64,000 nucleotides of DNA from Cardiocondyla obscurior (Eukaryota > Arthropoda > Insecta > Hymenoptera > Formicidae): assembly GCF_019399895.1 (NCBI RefSeq), contig NC_091891.1:1116001-1180000 (forward strand), read 5' to 3'. Shown here one piece after another: positions 12,601 to 27,200 of the stretch; within the stretch, counting starts at the first letter, position 1; the number at the start of each line of letters is the position of its first letter. Position numbers and translations under genes: made by a program. Under the pieces are notes generated by a model. That model was not told the origin of the DNA, did not search any database, and worked only from the letters and a program-made list of their open reading frames with translations.

Positions 12601-15213
12601 CTGCAAGAAACCCGAATTTAATTGTTGCTCTGGCAATTAAATTTAATCTTTAAACTTTGCACAAGCTTTTATTTATCACGAAATTAAATTCGCTTAATAT
12701 ATCTTGTTGCTAAAAAAGGAAATTACTTTTCGACATTTTAATCGCGCAGATTTTAGAACACGGTAAACGTTATTAATTCCCATAAAATGTATAAAATTTT
12801 CTACGCAAGTCTTTTGCATTTCGATCTTTCTGGCATTACCTTCAACTTTTTGACCGTCGACCTCGAGGATGAGCTGTCCGACTTCGAGGCCGCCAGCTTC
12901 GTAAGCCGCTCCGTTGTCCTGTAACGAATTACCGCATGTGTTAGTCACGTTTATAGCATAATATTGTTTATGCCTCCGCAAATGGCGTCGGCGATAAATT
13001 CGCCCGACGCATATTAATCGTGCGTTTTGGTGAAGCCAAGCTTCATTTAAGTTCTCACTCCTTTCTCTTTTCTCTCCGCTTGCATTATGAGCAATATAAA
13101 ACACATATTTCGTTGAAGCGATAAAAGTATTAATTGGCGCTATTAACGTTTCTCATTTTGCGCACAATTATTTATGCAACGTCTGGTAAAAAAAAAAAGA
13201 TATTATCTCGAATTAGTAAGTCTTAAAATAAATTCGTACCTTGTAATTAGGGTCTTTTAAAAAATAGCGCACGCTTAGCGCGCGCATGGTTTCTTCTAGT
13301 ATCTTAAATTAACGTTCTTCAACTTCTAACTTTCCCTCTAAGCTAATTTGTACTCGTAATTGCACTCTAATTTTTAATCCAACGTCTCTCGAATTTACTT
13401 TTGTCTTTCCTATTAATTATTAACGTTTTCCAATCCTGGTTTAATTCAATCTCCCGTGTTAACCGGGTAGGTTTAGTAAGACTCACATGTATGTTGATGA
13501 TCCGCGGCAGTGGGTGCTTCGTGTTGGCGCCGCCCTCGATAGCGATGCCTAGAATCGACTTGGTCTTTTTCACGGTGATTCGCAGGTTGCCCTGGTGATC
13601 GGGCACCACCAGGGCACCGTCCTCTTCCCGTCGGTCCGACATCTCGCTGCGGGTTAGTCGTTGCACGCTGTGATGCCTCCGCGGCGGACCCCCTGCGGTC
13701 CCACCCACGGCAGATCCGCTGCCAGAGCCACTCTCCTCCAACAGTTGCGCTTCCTGCATGTCGAAGCTCCGCGAGAGCTTGTGCGCGAGTTCCTGGAACG
13801 GGCACAACTTGCATTTGAACGCCGGTAGTCAAGTATCAGGCTCCTTCTCTAGCCATTACGGCGGATACGCGCCAGCAACCGGGAACGAGCAGTTGCTCGA
13901 TCGTGTTCTCTCGTGTATGCTTTAATTATTACGTTTCAAAGTAAAATTAATAGATAAAAGTTGTTAAAGTCACGTTAGGCCCTCGAGGAGTTGTATGGTT
14001 TGAGAAGTTGTTACATGCGGTTAATTCAAGTTGTATATTCAAGTTAAAATAATAATTTTTGTACAATAAATTTTCAAGATTTTTTTGTGGGTATATATAT
14101 ATATTTTTTTTTTAAATATTTTATTTTAATAACTTTTTGTTCTAATAGAATCAGAATTTTGTGTATAAAGTAAGAGCATAATGTGACTCACACCTTTGTA
14201 GTTTAACAAATTAATTTAAATGTAGTTGCTGTCGCGTATCCGAAATATTTTCAATGCACACGCACACACGCATGACGGCAGCACACAAGAACTAAAAAGG
14301 CTTATGCTAGCATATTCGCGTGCACGCTGCAGTGGAAGAGCGTTCTGGTAATTTTCACGCACCTTCCGGTACGAAATACGAATACAAGATATCTACAAAC
14401 TCTCGTTACAATTTTCTTTCGTAGTGTTAAAACGCATTTCTACGGGGAATATTACGTTCGGCGTGAAATGCGAAAATATTGATTGAAAGCTGATAAAGAG
14501 AAGTGTGTTTAAAAACGGATGCATATTTCTTTTTGCGAAATGCATTCCATCTATCCTTTCGATGCTTTGTCATCTCGCATGCCTTATCTAGCGTGCTGTA
14601 TAAATTAAACAAAAATAGTAGCGAAGAAATGGAAAGAATATCCCAATATTTTTTTTTTATACATATAACGATAACAAAGTATCCGTTCTTTGTTTTTTTT
14701 ATTGTAATTTTAATTCGGATAGCAAAGTTTTAGTGACAAAGAAGATAATTAAATGGGGAGACATTTCAATAATAATTAGGCAATTTACACCCTTTTAAAT
14801 TTAATTTTGTTAAGAGGGATTTAATTATCGAGAGGTAGATAGGCATTTTACCGAAATGAAATAATAAAACTCTAACTTTCGCGCCTTTTCCTCGCGCTTG
14901 ACTCATCCGTTATTCCATTCCGCTTTTCCTTGCGTGCAATATTACATCATCTGTGTGCAATGTATGTAAGTTATACATATGTATGTGCTGAGAGACGCGG
15001 GTATATATGTATAATGCACATATACACGTGAATGTACTATTTATGTCGAATGTAGAATAATATTACGTATAGATATCACAAGAATAAATAAATATATATA
15101 CATATATTGTATATATATTATATTATATCGAAAAATTGAGTCAACATGCTTGCTGATGGCAGGCTGGTAGCAGTTGAGTGTTGGTGCTCGGAGAGAGAGA
15201 GAAAGAGAAAGAA

Positions 15214-15245
<32 letters not shown>

Positions 15246-18200
15246 TGACTGTGGTGTTGGTGGCGGTGGTGTAGTCGTTATCACAACTAATTGCCGCTAG
15301 ATTTGTCGTCGTCGGCTACTGATCTTGGTGCGGTTCGTTCGAGTGCACAGCAAAAAAGCGGCACATCGATAGCAGAAACGTGTTCAATCGCGATATCGTC
15401 ATAACGACGGTATTGGCCAGCTAACAAATTGTGCAGTTTGTAACACGGCTAATTCTGACAATACTAACGACGCCGCTAAGAACAGTTATTGGGTCTTTTC
15501 TATCGCGTCTCCGGCTCAAAAGTTGGTCCCTTTAAAAGCAAAAAAAAGAGAGAGAGAGAGAGAGAGAAAAAGATAGAAAGGCAGAACTGATAGAAGAATA
15601 GATGTAAAATATGTAATAGAAAATATATTATTATCAAGATGTGAAGGGTACATAGAAAATGTACAAAACAAGTTGTAGGTATCATGTTTCGATCGGCAGA
15701 GAAGTATTTTAGAAAAAGTATCTTAGCGTCATGCTAGGATGTAATAGAAAAGACCCCGATTATTATTTTTCAACTAATTACAAGACTCGTTTAAACTAAC
15801 ATTTGACATTCATGCAGTTAGGAAAGTAATGATCGAGGCGCACGTTTACGAAAATTACTACGTCACACGCGTACGTAATTGATTGCATAAATTTTTCTAA
15901 TACATTAATCCCGATATAACGGTTAGATAAGGTCCTCGATTAATTACACGCGGAAGATATACTAATCTCCCGCTCAATTAAACTTGAATTAGCGCCACGA
16001 GAGATCATTTACCGAAGTGTAATTAATTAAATCAGCTATGCCGAATTAGGCATTGTGTTAATTTATCACGGTTTTATGGGCTGTATAAGTCTGTGCGGAA
16101 CCACCTGAATTGGAATTTCAGTTTGACGTAACTGTTCTAGCCACCCGATCAATCTGCGGGGGGTGTTTATTTTATTATGCTTGTCATTGGTCAATTCGGG
16201 TTATCGAGTTCACGGCCGGAAGGCGCGAAGACCGGGCTATAATTAAAGCGACTTGTTTTCTCGAGAGAAACGTTAAGCGGGAATAGTGAAAGTGTGTCCA
16301 CGCGATGCGCAACGAGATACGTGGATAATGCGCACGTGCCCACGCGTGCACGTACGCACGTGTGGCGGAACAATGACTCGCTCTTCTCACATACGACGAC
16401 CTGCTCGATTTTCCGTTTGAACAAAAGTTTCTCTTTTTGCTTACGATATCCGAGCCGCTTACAATTTTCAAGCCTGCACTCGTTGTACATTTCTTATTTT
16501 AGCAAGAGCTGTAAATAATTTTAAACGCGTAGACATGGATTAATTGAGATAATTATCATCAAATGCGTTTGGAGAAATAACATTTTTCCCGTGTTTTAAC
16601 AAGATTTTCCTTTCTTAAAATTTTTTTTAACCGACTTCTTTCGTGAGTTACATGTATACTCGTAAGAAAAAAAAATATATCGCGTATATTAATTCACAGC
16701 TAGAATTTTTTTATCTCCCTCGTTACTTGACCATTAAGTAATTATGACAATTTAACTGAGAAATATCTCTTTTGTTTTACTAAATTAATTCTGGTTTTTA
16801 TGTGAGTAAAGTACCCGAGTGGAAATTGATTTCCATCGTTACCTAATAATTGGCTAGCCTATTTATGGTTCATCTCGTGGCTGTCTAGCAAAACTGTCCA
16901 GCACCGAGCTGGAAAAGTTAGATATCTAAATGTTTCTCGCCGCGTACTAGTCTATACTACGCGCCCTGACCTATCTAACGCGCTCTCGACTACCCAGACT
17001 ACTGGTCTACGGGCCCGCTGATCGCCGCGGTAGTGTGAGTACGTGCGTGTGTTTACATCAGCCGGTCATTCTTCGCGCTCCAAGTTCGCAAGGTGGAGGA
17101 ATCGCGGGCGGCGAGAACCGGTTTGCCTGGCGAATTCGGCAGTCGAGCGAGCTTTGCGTAAGATTAGCACACAACAGTAAACAAGTACACGGGGAAAAAC
17201 ATTTAAATATCTATCCAGATACATGGCCCGCGCTGGACAATGACTAGACGACCGATACTAAACAGATTTTGTTTCTTTTTTTTTTTTTTTTAATGATAAT
17301 TTTATTTTCTTGAAGATAGTCATATATTTAATCTGCGCGATCTAACCACTAGCTGCAAAATCAGATTAGCTAGATAAATTTCCACTCGGGTGATGGTGCA
17401 TGCCAAGACATCTATGTGAATATATGTATTTAGCGCATATACATCCCCGTGCCCGTATACGTGTATATATAGAATGTCTCACCCAATCAGATTTCAATTA
17501 GAAATTAATTCTGCGACGAATTTAAAGACAAGTGTCGTTTAAAGTTCACTTAAACGGAGATTTTGCGGTAAGAAAAGATTATTCCATAACGCGGCGAAAT
17601 CTGTTAAATTTTTTATTAAAAAGCAAAAATTCAGAAAACGAAAAAAAAAAAAAAGAAAAAAGAAAAGAAAACTAAGTATAAATTTACTTTATACATTAAA
17701 GAAATATTACATTATTCTCCTGAAATGTAAATTGGCAGTGCCTTTATTTTATAATTTAATTTTCTTCTTCAACATTTCAATTTTCCGTTTACACTTGAAT
17801 TTTTTTGTGAAATTTTCATAAGCGACGAGCTGACTCGAGATTCCCAAGCCTGCAACTGAAATTTTCACACGTGGAAGATGAGACGTTCTGTGTATATACG
17901 TATAATCATAAAATAGTGATCGTGCTAGAATGTAAGGACAAATCGTAAAAAAGTAGCATGTGCAAGACATCTAAGATAAAAAACATGTACAACACCTAAC
18001 GCTATGTCGACTAAACTCGCTAGCTCTAGGAGCACAAGGATACTTGATCGTATGGTTGTGAGACAGAGAGAATAGAGAGAGTGAGAAAATCTAATTAGGA
18101 AGAGAACTCATGCCGATGGGAGCAGACGTTTCCGGTGGCTCTCGAATCGCCGCGCAATTTCCGCCGCGCCGCGTTTACCTGCCGCTGTTGACCGTTTTTT

Positions 18201-21200
18201 TTATCGTTGCCGTTTGTCGCGGGCGTTGCTCACCGCGACATTTCGCGTTTCAACGATCGTCCGTCGAGTGAGTTACACAAATTATTCCGACGATTTCTCG
18301 CGTATTGTACGCGCTAAAACGACTGATCGCTCGTTAATTACGTTATTTTATCCGTTAAACTCTTGCTAGTTTGTCATGAATTTATTTTACGACGCTATTT
18401 TTTTTTTTTTTTGCACAGACGTGACCCGGATATTTCGAGCGCAATCGACGTAACCGCGAACCTCGCCGGAAGTTTACGATGTCTCGTTGTTTCAATATAA
18501 TACGATTTTTATTACGAGACTTTATTGCCGCAGTGCAGTCCTCTTTTATCCGTTATTTTCTCTTTCGCCTTGCCAATTATATTTCGCTATAATTCACAAT
18601 TTGATTGTAGCACGACCACTCGTGCAGAAAGAGGAGCTCGTAACTTTGTTGAGAGAGTTGTAGCTCGATAATTTTACGCGGAGTAAATTTTGTTACATTT
18701 AAATATGTAACAGTAAGTAATGGTAGGTTTTTTGAAATATTAAAATGTATGAATCACTGCACGGATGATTTATGTAAATTTACAGTAAAGGTACATTTTT
18801 TTTAATATTGTAAAACGAAAAACTGTGAATTCTTATTATGCAACTAAAATTTGTATGAAAAAAAAATATCAGGGAGTAATCTTTAATTTATTAAATGATT
18901 GTTAGGTCTATGATTACTATGATATTTTTTTTTTTTTTATAAAAACGCAAATTATTTCGAAATACTTTATGATAACTATCACCTTTTCTATTCGTTATGA
19001 TGTCACACAATGTTAAATACGTTTAGCAATTGAGATGAACTCGATTACGATTTCGCGTTACATTGTAATTTTTCATGAAGATGCTATCGAGATTTCCGGC
19101 GAGGTTCCTGAATGGAGTTCTCCATGTTTTCTCGCTCCGACACGAAAATTGCTACTCACTGCTGATTGCACCTATTCCTTTCCGATATAGACATAGTCGA
19201 TTATATTCATATCTTAATCTTCTTACAAGGGCGCCCATGAAGGGATTATAAGCTAATTTTCAAAAACTTTTGAAGCATAAAATTGAGTATTAAAACTGAG
19301 ATTAAAATCGTGATTAAAAAATCAAATAAAAGCCAAAAAAATTGAAATAAAATGTAAAAGTAGAAATATCGAAATTAATACCGTGACGATATTTAAGATT
19401 TAAGAAATTATCATAAACTACAACTGTTTATCAATACGAGCATGCATAAAACAAAATTTCCTAAGCTCGATTGAAACTTTTTAGATGACCTATCCCTTTT
19501 ATCTCTCCTTCTGCGGACGCCCTTGTTTTCTCACCCTTTCGCGAGTTAATAGAAAGTGTGTCAGATAGCGGCAAAGAGAGAAAGAGAGAGAACAAAGTTG
19601 AAAGGTGAAAATGAGAGAAGAAATAGGACTGGAGAAAAAGTGAAAGATAAAGATAAAAAAAATCCGTGCGTATTAAGAAAAAGAAAGAAAGAAATAAAGA
19701 AAGAAAGAAATAGATTACGTTTCCGCTGGATGGGAAAACTTACGAGGGGCCTGGCGCCCCAGTACCAGGATTTGACGCGTTGCGTTAGTCCACCGAGCAG
19801 GTGGGACCTCCAACCACCGAAACCTCCACCACCTCCTCCACTCTCCGAGCCCCTGTCCTCCCTGCCTTCGAGCTCGTCATCCTCCTCTAAATCGCGATTC
19901 CTCTCGCCGGCACCCCGTCTCCCGTTACCGATCATCTCGGCGTCGCTACCATCGCAACCCCCATCGCTCTCCTGCGCCGCGACGTTCCGTACAACACAAC
20001 CGGAAATGCCTCATGTTAGCGCCCGTCCACCCCTTATACTGCTAATTTATGCACGCGAGTATTGTGAACGGGATGAATCAGTATGATCGATAATCATGTG
20101 TGTGTGTGTGTATGTGTGCGTGTCGTCCCCGAGATCGTAGAAGAAAATAGCTTTTACGATATCAATGTAACAGGTACGCTTTCATAGGAATAATTCTTAG
20201 GCGTAATTATTATTAATTTAATATAGATATAAAAACGTTCTCTTCATCTTTTTTTTTTTCTTCGCGAGTAAAAGAACGTTGAATGACGACATAATGATGT
20301 CTAATAGATTGAAATGGATTTTTCGATGTCGTTATGTCTCTGCGTCGTTCCTACTTATTCATCGGTGTGATTTGAAGAAGATTGTATTGATCGAAGCAGA
20401 CGTAAGGTTAGTCTGTTTCTTTCTAAAATCGTTTGTACGGTACCTTGGTAGCTCTTTAATAAGATTAATCGTATCGTACTTTGTCCGACGAAATTACGTG
20501 TAATCAACTCAATCAAACTCATCGAAGAAATACAAAGCAACAGTGCTACACTTCTGCCTCATCTACGTAGTTAGGTTCATTCACTTTGTCTTCAGTTGCA
20601 CCTGATTGTTGAGCTAATTTCCTGTCGAAAAACCAATTTTTACCAGATTTCTTCTCTCGTTTCTTTAACTATCTTTCTCGGGCAGCCACAGCAATTCTTT
20701 TCGCGAACGTGCGACTTCTCGCAACAATTCCGCAACGTTCTCTAACATTTCTATTACGTGTCTATATTTTAGTGCATTCCTCTTATTTGCGTGTGTCACG
20801 TAAGACGATATTTGGGACAAAGCGTCTTTCTTTAGTTAAGCAGGTTTACTTGGCGGCTTTAAACGAAGGAGGCCTCTCACGTCGACACGCTGGCCTCTCG
20901 ATAGAACCACGATCATGCGAGAAAAACGATACTTAGAAAGTGCGGTAAAGCGACTGGACGGTCTCTTTGTAAAACGATCGTGGGACCTACATGATCGACA
21001 CACTCGCGTTTATGATCGTTTTGTGCGGGGACGCGTAACGGGGCGCAGGTGGGCCTGATTGTTGGCGTCTTAACTGGAGCACGTCTCCCTAACTACGAAG
21101 GATCGTATGAAAGCAGTTATATAAATTGTTCGAGGATCGTTTTATAGTGTTTTACACCGGACTGTGTAATTTTCTGATAAAGAAAACCGCACGCATTTCT

Positions 21201-24200
21201 GACGGAAAGAGACTAAGGCTGAGAAGGAAAACAGAGAGATTATTTATTAAAATCTACTTTACGTTATTGCAAATTAAATTCTTTGTATTGCACAAATTAT
21301 ATAAAAAAAAAAGAAATTTAACAATCGCAATTTCGATTAAATGTTAATTAAATTATTGCCTTTTATTTAGCTACGCGAAATTGTAGACACGAAGCCGGGC
21401 ATGCCGAAGTAGTTGAATAGTTTGAAGATTAATATCTCAATCGCTGTTTGGTTGTACCGTCGCCGGCGACTTTGCGCGTTCTAAATTCAAATCACGTATT
21501 TTCGTGGTCACCCAGTAACCTTAGCCGGCAACAGGAAATAATAATCGCCGTCGGTTATTAATGGGACCGCCGTCGTCGGCGGTCGCCACGCCGGAGAAAG
21601 TTTTGGGGCGACGTTCCGTTATGTGCGCGGAACGAGGATCACGTAGAACAAACGCGGGGGTCTCGAGTGGGCTCCGAACCGGGCCTCGACGAGGAAGACT
21701 GTGTCTTACGATTTACAATGTAGGTCAATTGTCGCGGCGTTTAATGATTCCGCGGTTGATCGGCGTCGCCGAGAGGTTTCGTTCCTGGAAAAGTCCAAGT
21801 AGCCGAGCAACCGGTCGTTCCTGTTCTCCTTGTCCGGGAATCGAACACGGTATTCCTCTTTCAGTCGTGACATTTATCGGAGAAGCGCAACGATGCAATT
21901 GTCGCAAGAACCATTCGTTTACCGGTTTAATAGCGTCTTAATTTGCTAACGTGTAGCAGCCTGTGGCTAGTAAAAAAAAAAAAAATATGTAGCATAAAAT
22001 GGAAAGATTGGATCGTAAAACGGAAGCCGTCTATAAATTAATTTACTTTTTGTTTATTAGATCCTTTTTTAATTTTTTTGATTTGACAGGATTTAAAACT
22101 TTTCGAAGCAAATAGAACAATATAAATTCTGATATTAGTACGAGGACATAAATGTTCAACTTATAAGAGAACAAAGTATGATAATCGATTCTATTGTTGC
22201 CATTTATTAAATTATATGTATTTTTTTTTGTTACAGATCGACGCAGCTGCATCAACGAAAGTGTCATCACCGCCGATATCGGTAAGTCGCATGATTTTTT
22301 TTGTAGTTTGTTATTAGGGTCTTTAAAAAAATAGCGTGTATATGGTTTTTTTTTAGTCTTTTAAAATAACACTTTGTGCACTACGTGTAATTATCTTGAA
22401 AGCGAAAATTACCGCGAAAGTTGGCGAATGAGGTCCGAAAATTTTTCCACGCAAATAAAACGTAGGATAATTGAGAATCAACCGTCGAAATAAATGGTAA
22501 AATTTTTTCTTCCGCACCGTAACTCGTCGTCGTGCCGACTATTAAGCGACCTCGTGGATCACGTCGATCCCCATGCGTAGGTGTCACTCACGAACTGGTT
22601 TGAAGAGAGGCGCAATACGCGCGGGTTCAACGAACTCTTAGCGCTCGTACTCTTGCGCTTATTATTGCACCGCGCTAAATTATTCCCGCGTCGCTAACAC
22701 ACGTGGCCGACCACTCGGATTCATTTCGGTTATCGGAACGCAGATGCCACGGCCGGAAGATAGTTACAGGCTTGTAAAAAAAATTAGAATCCCGTAGCAG
22801 CGTGTCGTAATGCGTCTAGCCTTGTTTTATTAATAGATTACACTTTCGCGCGGAATTCCAAAGATTAAAACGTGCAGAAAGTATCAAGGAATGCGTAATT
22901 GTAATGTAATACGTTTCCGTCGTTCGTAATTACTCTGTCGTTCACGTCCCGGCACACCCGGTATAAAATATTAAAAAAAAAAACCTTGTGTCACGCGAGC
23001 CACCTTGTTATATCATCAGTCGCGATATGCGCGTGCATATCACAACGCACAGTTGGTCGCATCTTCTTCTTTCGCGCGCACAATGGACCCTCGAAACGTT
23101 TTTTTCTTTTTTCCTTTTTTATTTAATTTTTTTTTTCGAAACTTCGCGTAATCGCGATCGAGCGACGGACCCAAAGTCGGCGGGTCGGTCCAATACGGCC
23201 CTGTTATCAAACTCCCGATAGCGCGGTGAAGCCCTGAAGAGAGTGCGCTGCACCTGGGAGAACTGCACGTGTAACCTGCATCCGCGATATAGCTCGCTAA
23301 CCTGGCAACGTTGTGTAGAAGCCGGTCTTACGGGCGTATCTGCGATTTTCAGGCCCGAAAGCGAGGGTCTGCGACGACGAAGATCCTCTTCGAGATCGTT
23401 TACTCGACTGTTGCCCTCGCGAGAGAAAAAAAAAAATATCGAGGAACCGCGACGAGCGCGAAAACTTTAACGGAACCGGAGCCTCCTAAACCGGAAAGTG
23501 TTGCTTTCAGCCGGCGCGTCCTGTTGTCTACGTTCCTGATTTTCTCTCACCTGTTACCTCTCCCGCACCTCTTCTCTCTTGCCCTCCAGTCGAGTCTCTT
23601 TCACTTACTCGCTTTGCGCCATAGTTTCTCCCGCTCTTTAGTTCCCTACTTTTATTTATTGTTCTCATTCTCTTTCGTTCTTTCTTCCACTATCGATCCT
23701 CCGAGTTGCCCTCTCTCTTCCTCCTTCTTTCTCTTTCTTCGGGGGAAGAGGGGGGCTGACTCACTCTCTCGATCAGGTAAACGTAAACCTGGCGCTGGCC
23801 TCCACTTCATGTCCGATTTCTGAATCAGTTGCGCAGGCACCAGCGAGTCGTGCGCTTCTCGCGTTGCTCTTCCGACCGATCAACTATCCCGTTGCCAATC
23901 ATCTAATACGCGGTCCAGGTACTACGAGTCTCCGAGGACCGTATCCCGATTCACTTGGAGCAATCGGTCAGGCGTTCGGCAGGTATTTGTCAGAGTCACA
24001 TTTTTAAAAATTCACTCCTCACTCGTTCGATAATATTTCAGCACTACTAATCGAGAAATGGCACAAAATTTTTTTTACATACTCGTCCTCTAAACGCTGT
24101 CCCAATCGAATACTCTTTCATATTCATCAATACTTTTCGCACTTACTAATTTCTCTTTCGCCAATATTTATTAAACGATTAATTTAATGAATTAATAATT

Positions 24201-27200
24201 ATTTATATTTATCGACAAAGACACGAATATTTTACCGCAATTTTGGCACAGAAATTTCGCAAATATTTCTCGTAACGAGATCGCGACACGTAGAACATGC
24301 AAAATATTCCACCTATAGGGAAGTGTGTGGGCTACACGTTTGACATTCTACGCCCGACGTTACGTTCGCGATGATGTAAATCGGTTCCGGCTTCTCGTTG
24401 CTGGATTTACTCGGCCTTCGCAAGTGAACTGTCGCGCTATTGCGCGGAGTCTTTTTTTTTTTAGGAGGGCAATACGTGTCTCGTGGTAAAATCGACGTGC
24501 TTAAGTAATTCATTTCGAGAAGTAGGACGAACATACGGTGATAATTGTCAAGCTATAAGAACCGGGCAAGTCCAGTTTTTTTTTAAATATTTTTTAATTT
24601 TTTTAGCAGATTGGTTGACTTACTACTTAGAGTACTTAGACCTCGATGTCGAGAACAAGATAACTGGTACGTCTAGATAATCCGGTAGAATAAGTGGAAC
24701 CCTTCGGTCGCAATCTTGGAAACATAAGCCGGAATAAAGAAAAATTACAGCCCGATTTTTTGAAAATACGTGCACGACACGTAAATAACTGATTACTTTA
24801 AGAAATTTTAATTATTAAATTTAATTTTTAATTCGTTTCTATTAAATTCATTAAGGAGAAAGTTAATTATAAGACTTTATTTCACGCCCAGTTGTCTAAA
24901 AAATTTTATTCTGTTACACATTTAGTTCTTCCAGCTATGTGATACTTTTGCTAAAATCATATTGAAAGTATTAAAACTGTATCTTCGAAAATTTCCGCGA
25001 CACTTTTCTTATTTTTAACTTTAATTGAAAACAATTACTTCGCCTGGTTATTACAATATTCAGTGATTACGCAGAATTTTCGTGCAACATCGGAAACGTT
25101 GAGCTTACGTTTCGCGTGATTACGCCGTCTTGATTAGGAAACTGCGTCACGCTTGATGAAATATAACTGTGGCGAGATCGTTAAACCGCGAGAAGGCGTA
25201 TTGATAATAATCCCGGGCGCGAAACACCGCTTCGCACAACGCGGATACATATATGTGCATGTACGCGGTGGCAGGTCGATGATAAAATCGACCATGATAG
25301 AACTTGTTAGTCCACATATATCTGTATTTGTGAAATAATTCGTATTATACTCTGACCATGATCTCCAAAATAGAAAAATATGACAAGTTCTAAAAAGATC
25401 AAGATACGAGAGTAGTTAAAACCAGAATTTTTTTAATGGAAATAAAAAAGATAAAAATAAAGATTTTCGTCAATTTACAGTAAATTAAATACAAAAAAAA
25501 GGAATAAATATTAAAACACGGCGCATGTGCGCATTTTGGAAAAGAGTTCACCATACACACTTTACTCGCTTTACTCGCTTTACTCTCGGTTTCTTTGAGA
25601 AATCACGACGTGTTTTTCTCACCACCTTCTGTTCAGTTTCGATTCGACTGGGCGTAAACAAGATCGTAAAATCCCAGTAGATCGCGTTATTCCCTTTACT
25701 TTAAGGTTCTCGTGCGCGCCTTCTCGATCCTCATAGACACTCAACGTCGTAAAATTTTCGATTTCGGTTATCTGGATGTACCATTACTCGTTTATCACGA
25801 TATCATGACAGACTGACATAGATTTACGGAAACTGCTAACAAAGGAAATATACCTTCCCATCTTCGTTGTTTTGTCCTAGTTGAATTTAATCAGTTACCT
25901 TTTATCGTCATTTTTTTCCAATGAAATCTTTAAATATTCTTAGAATAAAACTTTAGATATTAATTTTTTTTAATAAAAAAATATATATTTAAAAACACAA
26001 AGATTGTCAGAAAGTTATTTTGTTTACTTAAAAGTATCAAAATTTATTTTAAAATACACAAATGGCGAAATATCTTTATATCTTAAAATCCAGGGATCAC
26101 AAGAAACTTAACATTCATAAATTCCACTCACAAACTCTCATCTTCCCTCTGAAAATCTTCAAAGCACACACAGAGATTCTAGAGCTTTGCATTCATCGAC
26201 TTCGAAATTCTCAGTTTTCTTTCTTTCATTTTCACCTCTTCCCGGTTCAATTTTAATAAATTTAGGTTTTCGATTCAGAAAACTCACTGAATGCTGATCA
26301 TCGTAAATGCATGCTATTATTTTCTTTTTAAAGAAAGAGTATATCCTATTCTTTCTCGCTTTAATTTTTTTCTGGTTTAGTTGTGAGAAACTTGGGCTCT
26401 CTCTTCTAATCGGTTTACTAAAGCACGTGTATGTGTGACATTAAATGCTGGCAGTTTCATAAATCTGTCGCTGCTTTCTTTCTAGAAAGAATAATAGCGT
26501 CCTCTTTTCAATTCTTTAGACCGACTTCAACAAACTCAGACTTTCGACTCGCATTTAATGACTCGGGCTTTAATCGACTCGTGTTTAATAACTCTAATCA
26601 GCACAAATGTGCACGTCGCCGCTTTTCATTTCCAGAATTCGTAGATTCCCATAGAAACTCTCGAATTTTGGCCCAGCTGTACAAATCCTACATAAAAAAA
26701 TTCCCTTTTGGTGCTCTATTCCGCTTTGACGTTCCGTTTTACTTTAGTTTTAACCAAGCTGAAACTCTAAAACACCAACTCGCTAATCGCGGCTATAAAC
26801 ACGCGTTACTGATTTCTTCTTAGACGAAGGGAGCCATGGAGTCGTGGTTGAGTGACGTTCAACGCGTGCGGATCCCGCGACCTAAGTTCGGTAGCGGCAA
26901 TTCCGTACGGCGGTCGAACTCGTCGGTTCAGCACGCGGTACGCTCGGAGATGCACATCCATCGGCAGGGTCAAGACGTGGCTAAGGCCACTGAAGAACTA
27001 CGTCAAGCGCTCCAGGACAAACTTTGACCAACTCCGTTATAGGGTTCCGACGAGGGCGCGAGAATTTACTTCAAACTATCCTCGTGCTTGCCTGCCTGCC
27101 ACGTAGATAACCTGCCCGACGACGGGCAATCTTCAAATCGCCGTTGAATTTTCTATCGCATTTTTAATAGATCTCAACGATATTCGTTTAACCTGACAAA

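Larger units (their letters stand above)
13793..19743 (-). other. dysc: dysc intron 11
   Basis: About 6 kb. It holds GA microsatellites at 15191-15245 and 15549-15567, an AT dinucleotide-rich area near 15090-15130, an inverted-repeat element at 16814-17390 and a GC-rich patch near 18110-18260. No coding exon of either strand could be supported. Confidence 0.7.

Noticed and set aside
19556..20086. 176-codon plus-strand frame rich in Pro and Ser
   Set aside because: It is the complement of the Gly- and Glu-rich dysc exon 11 and of a GA-rich intron stretch; composition is a strand mirror.
21561..21941. 126-codon plus-strand frame
   Set aside because: Arg/Ser/Gly-rich product of GC-rich intron sequence, with no splice or signal support.
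23311..23840. GC-rich block with long frames on both strands, tested as an extra dysc exon
   Set aside because: The only acceptor-donor pair found on the minus strand gives a 31-nt exon that would break the frame; the plus frame is a Ser/Leu/Phe low-complexity run.
26431..26823. 130-codon plus-strand frame directly before the 63-residue exon
   Set aside because: It ends exactly at the acceptor TAG, is Phe/Ser-rich like random T-rich DNA, and the pyrimidine tract marks it as intron.
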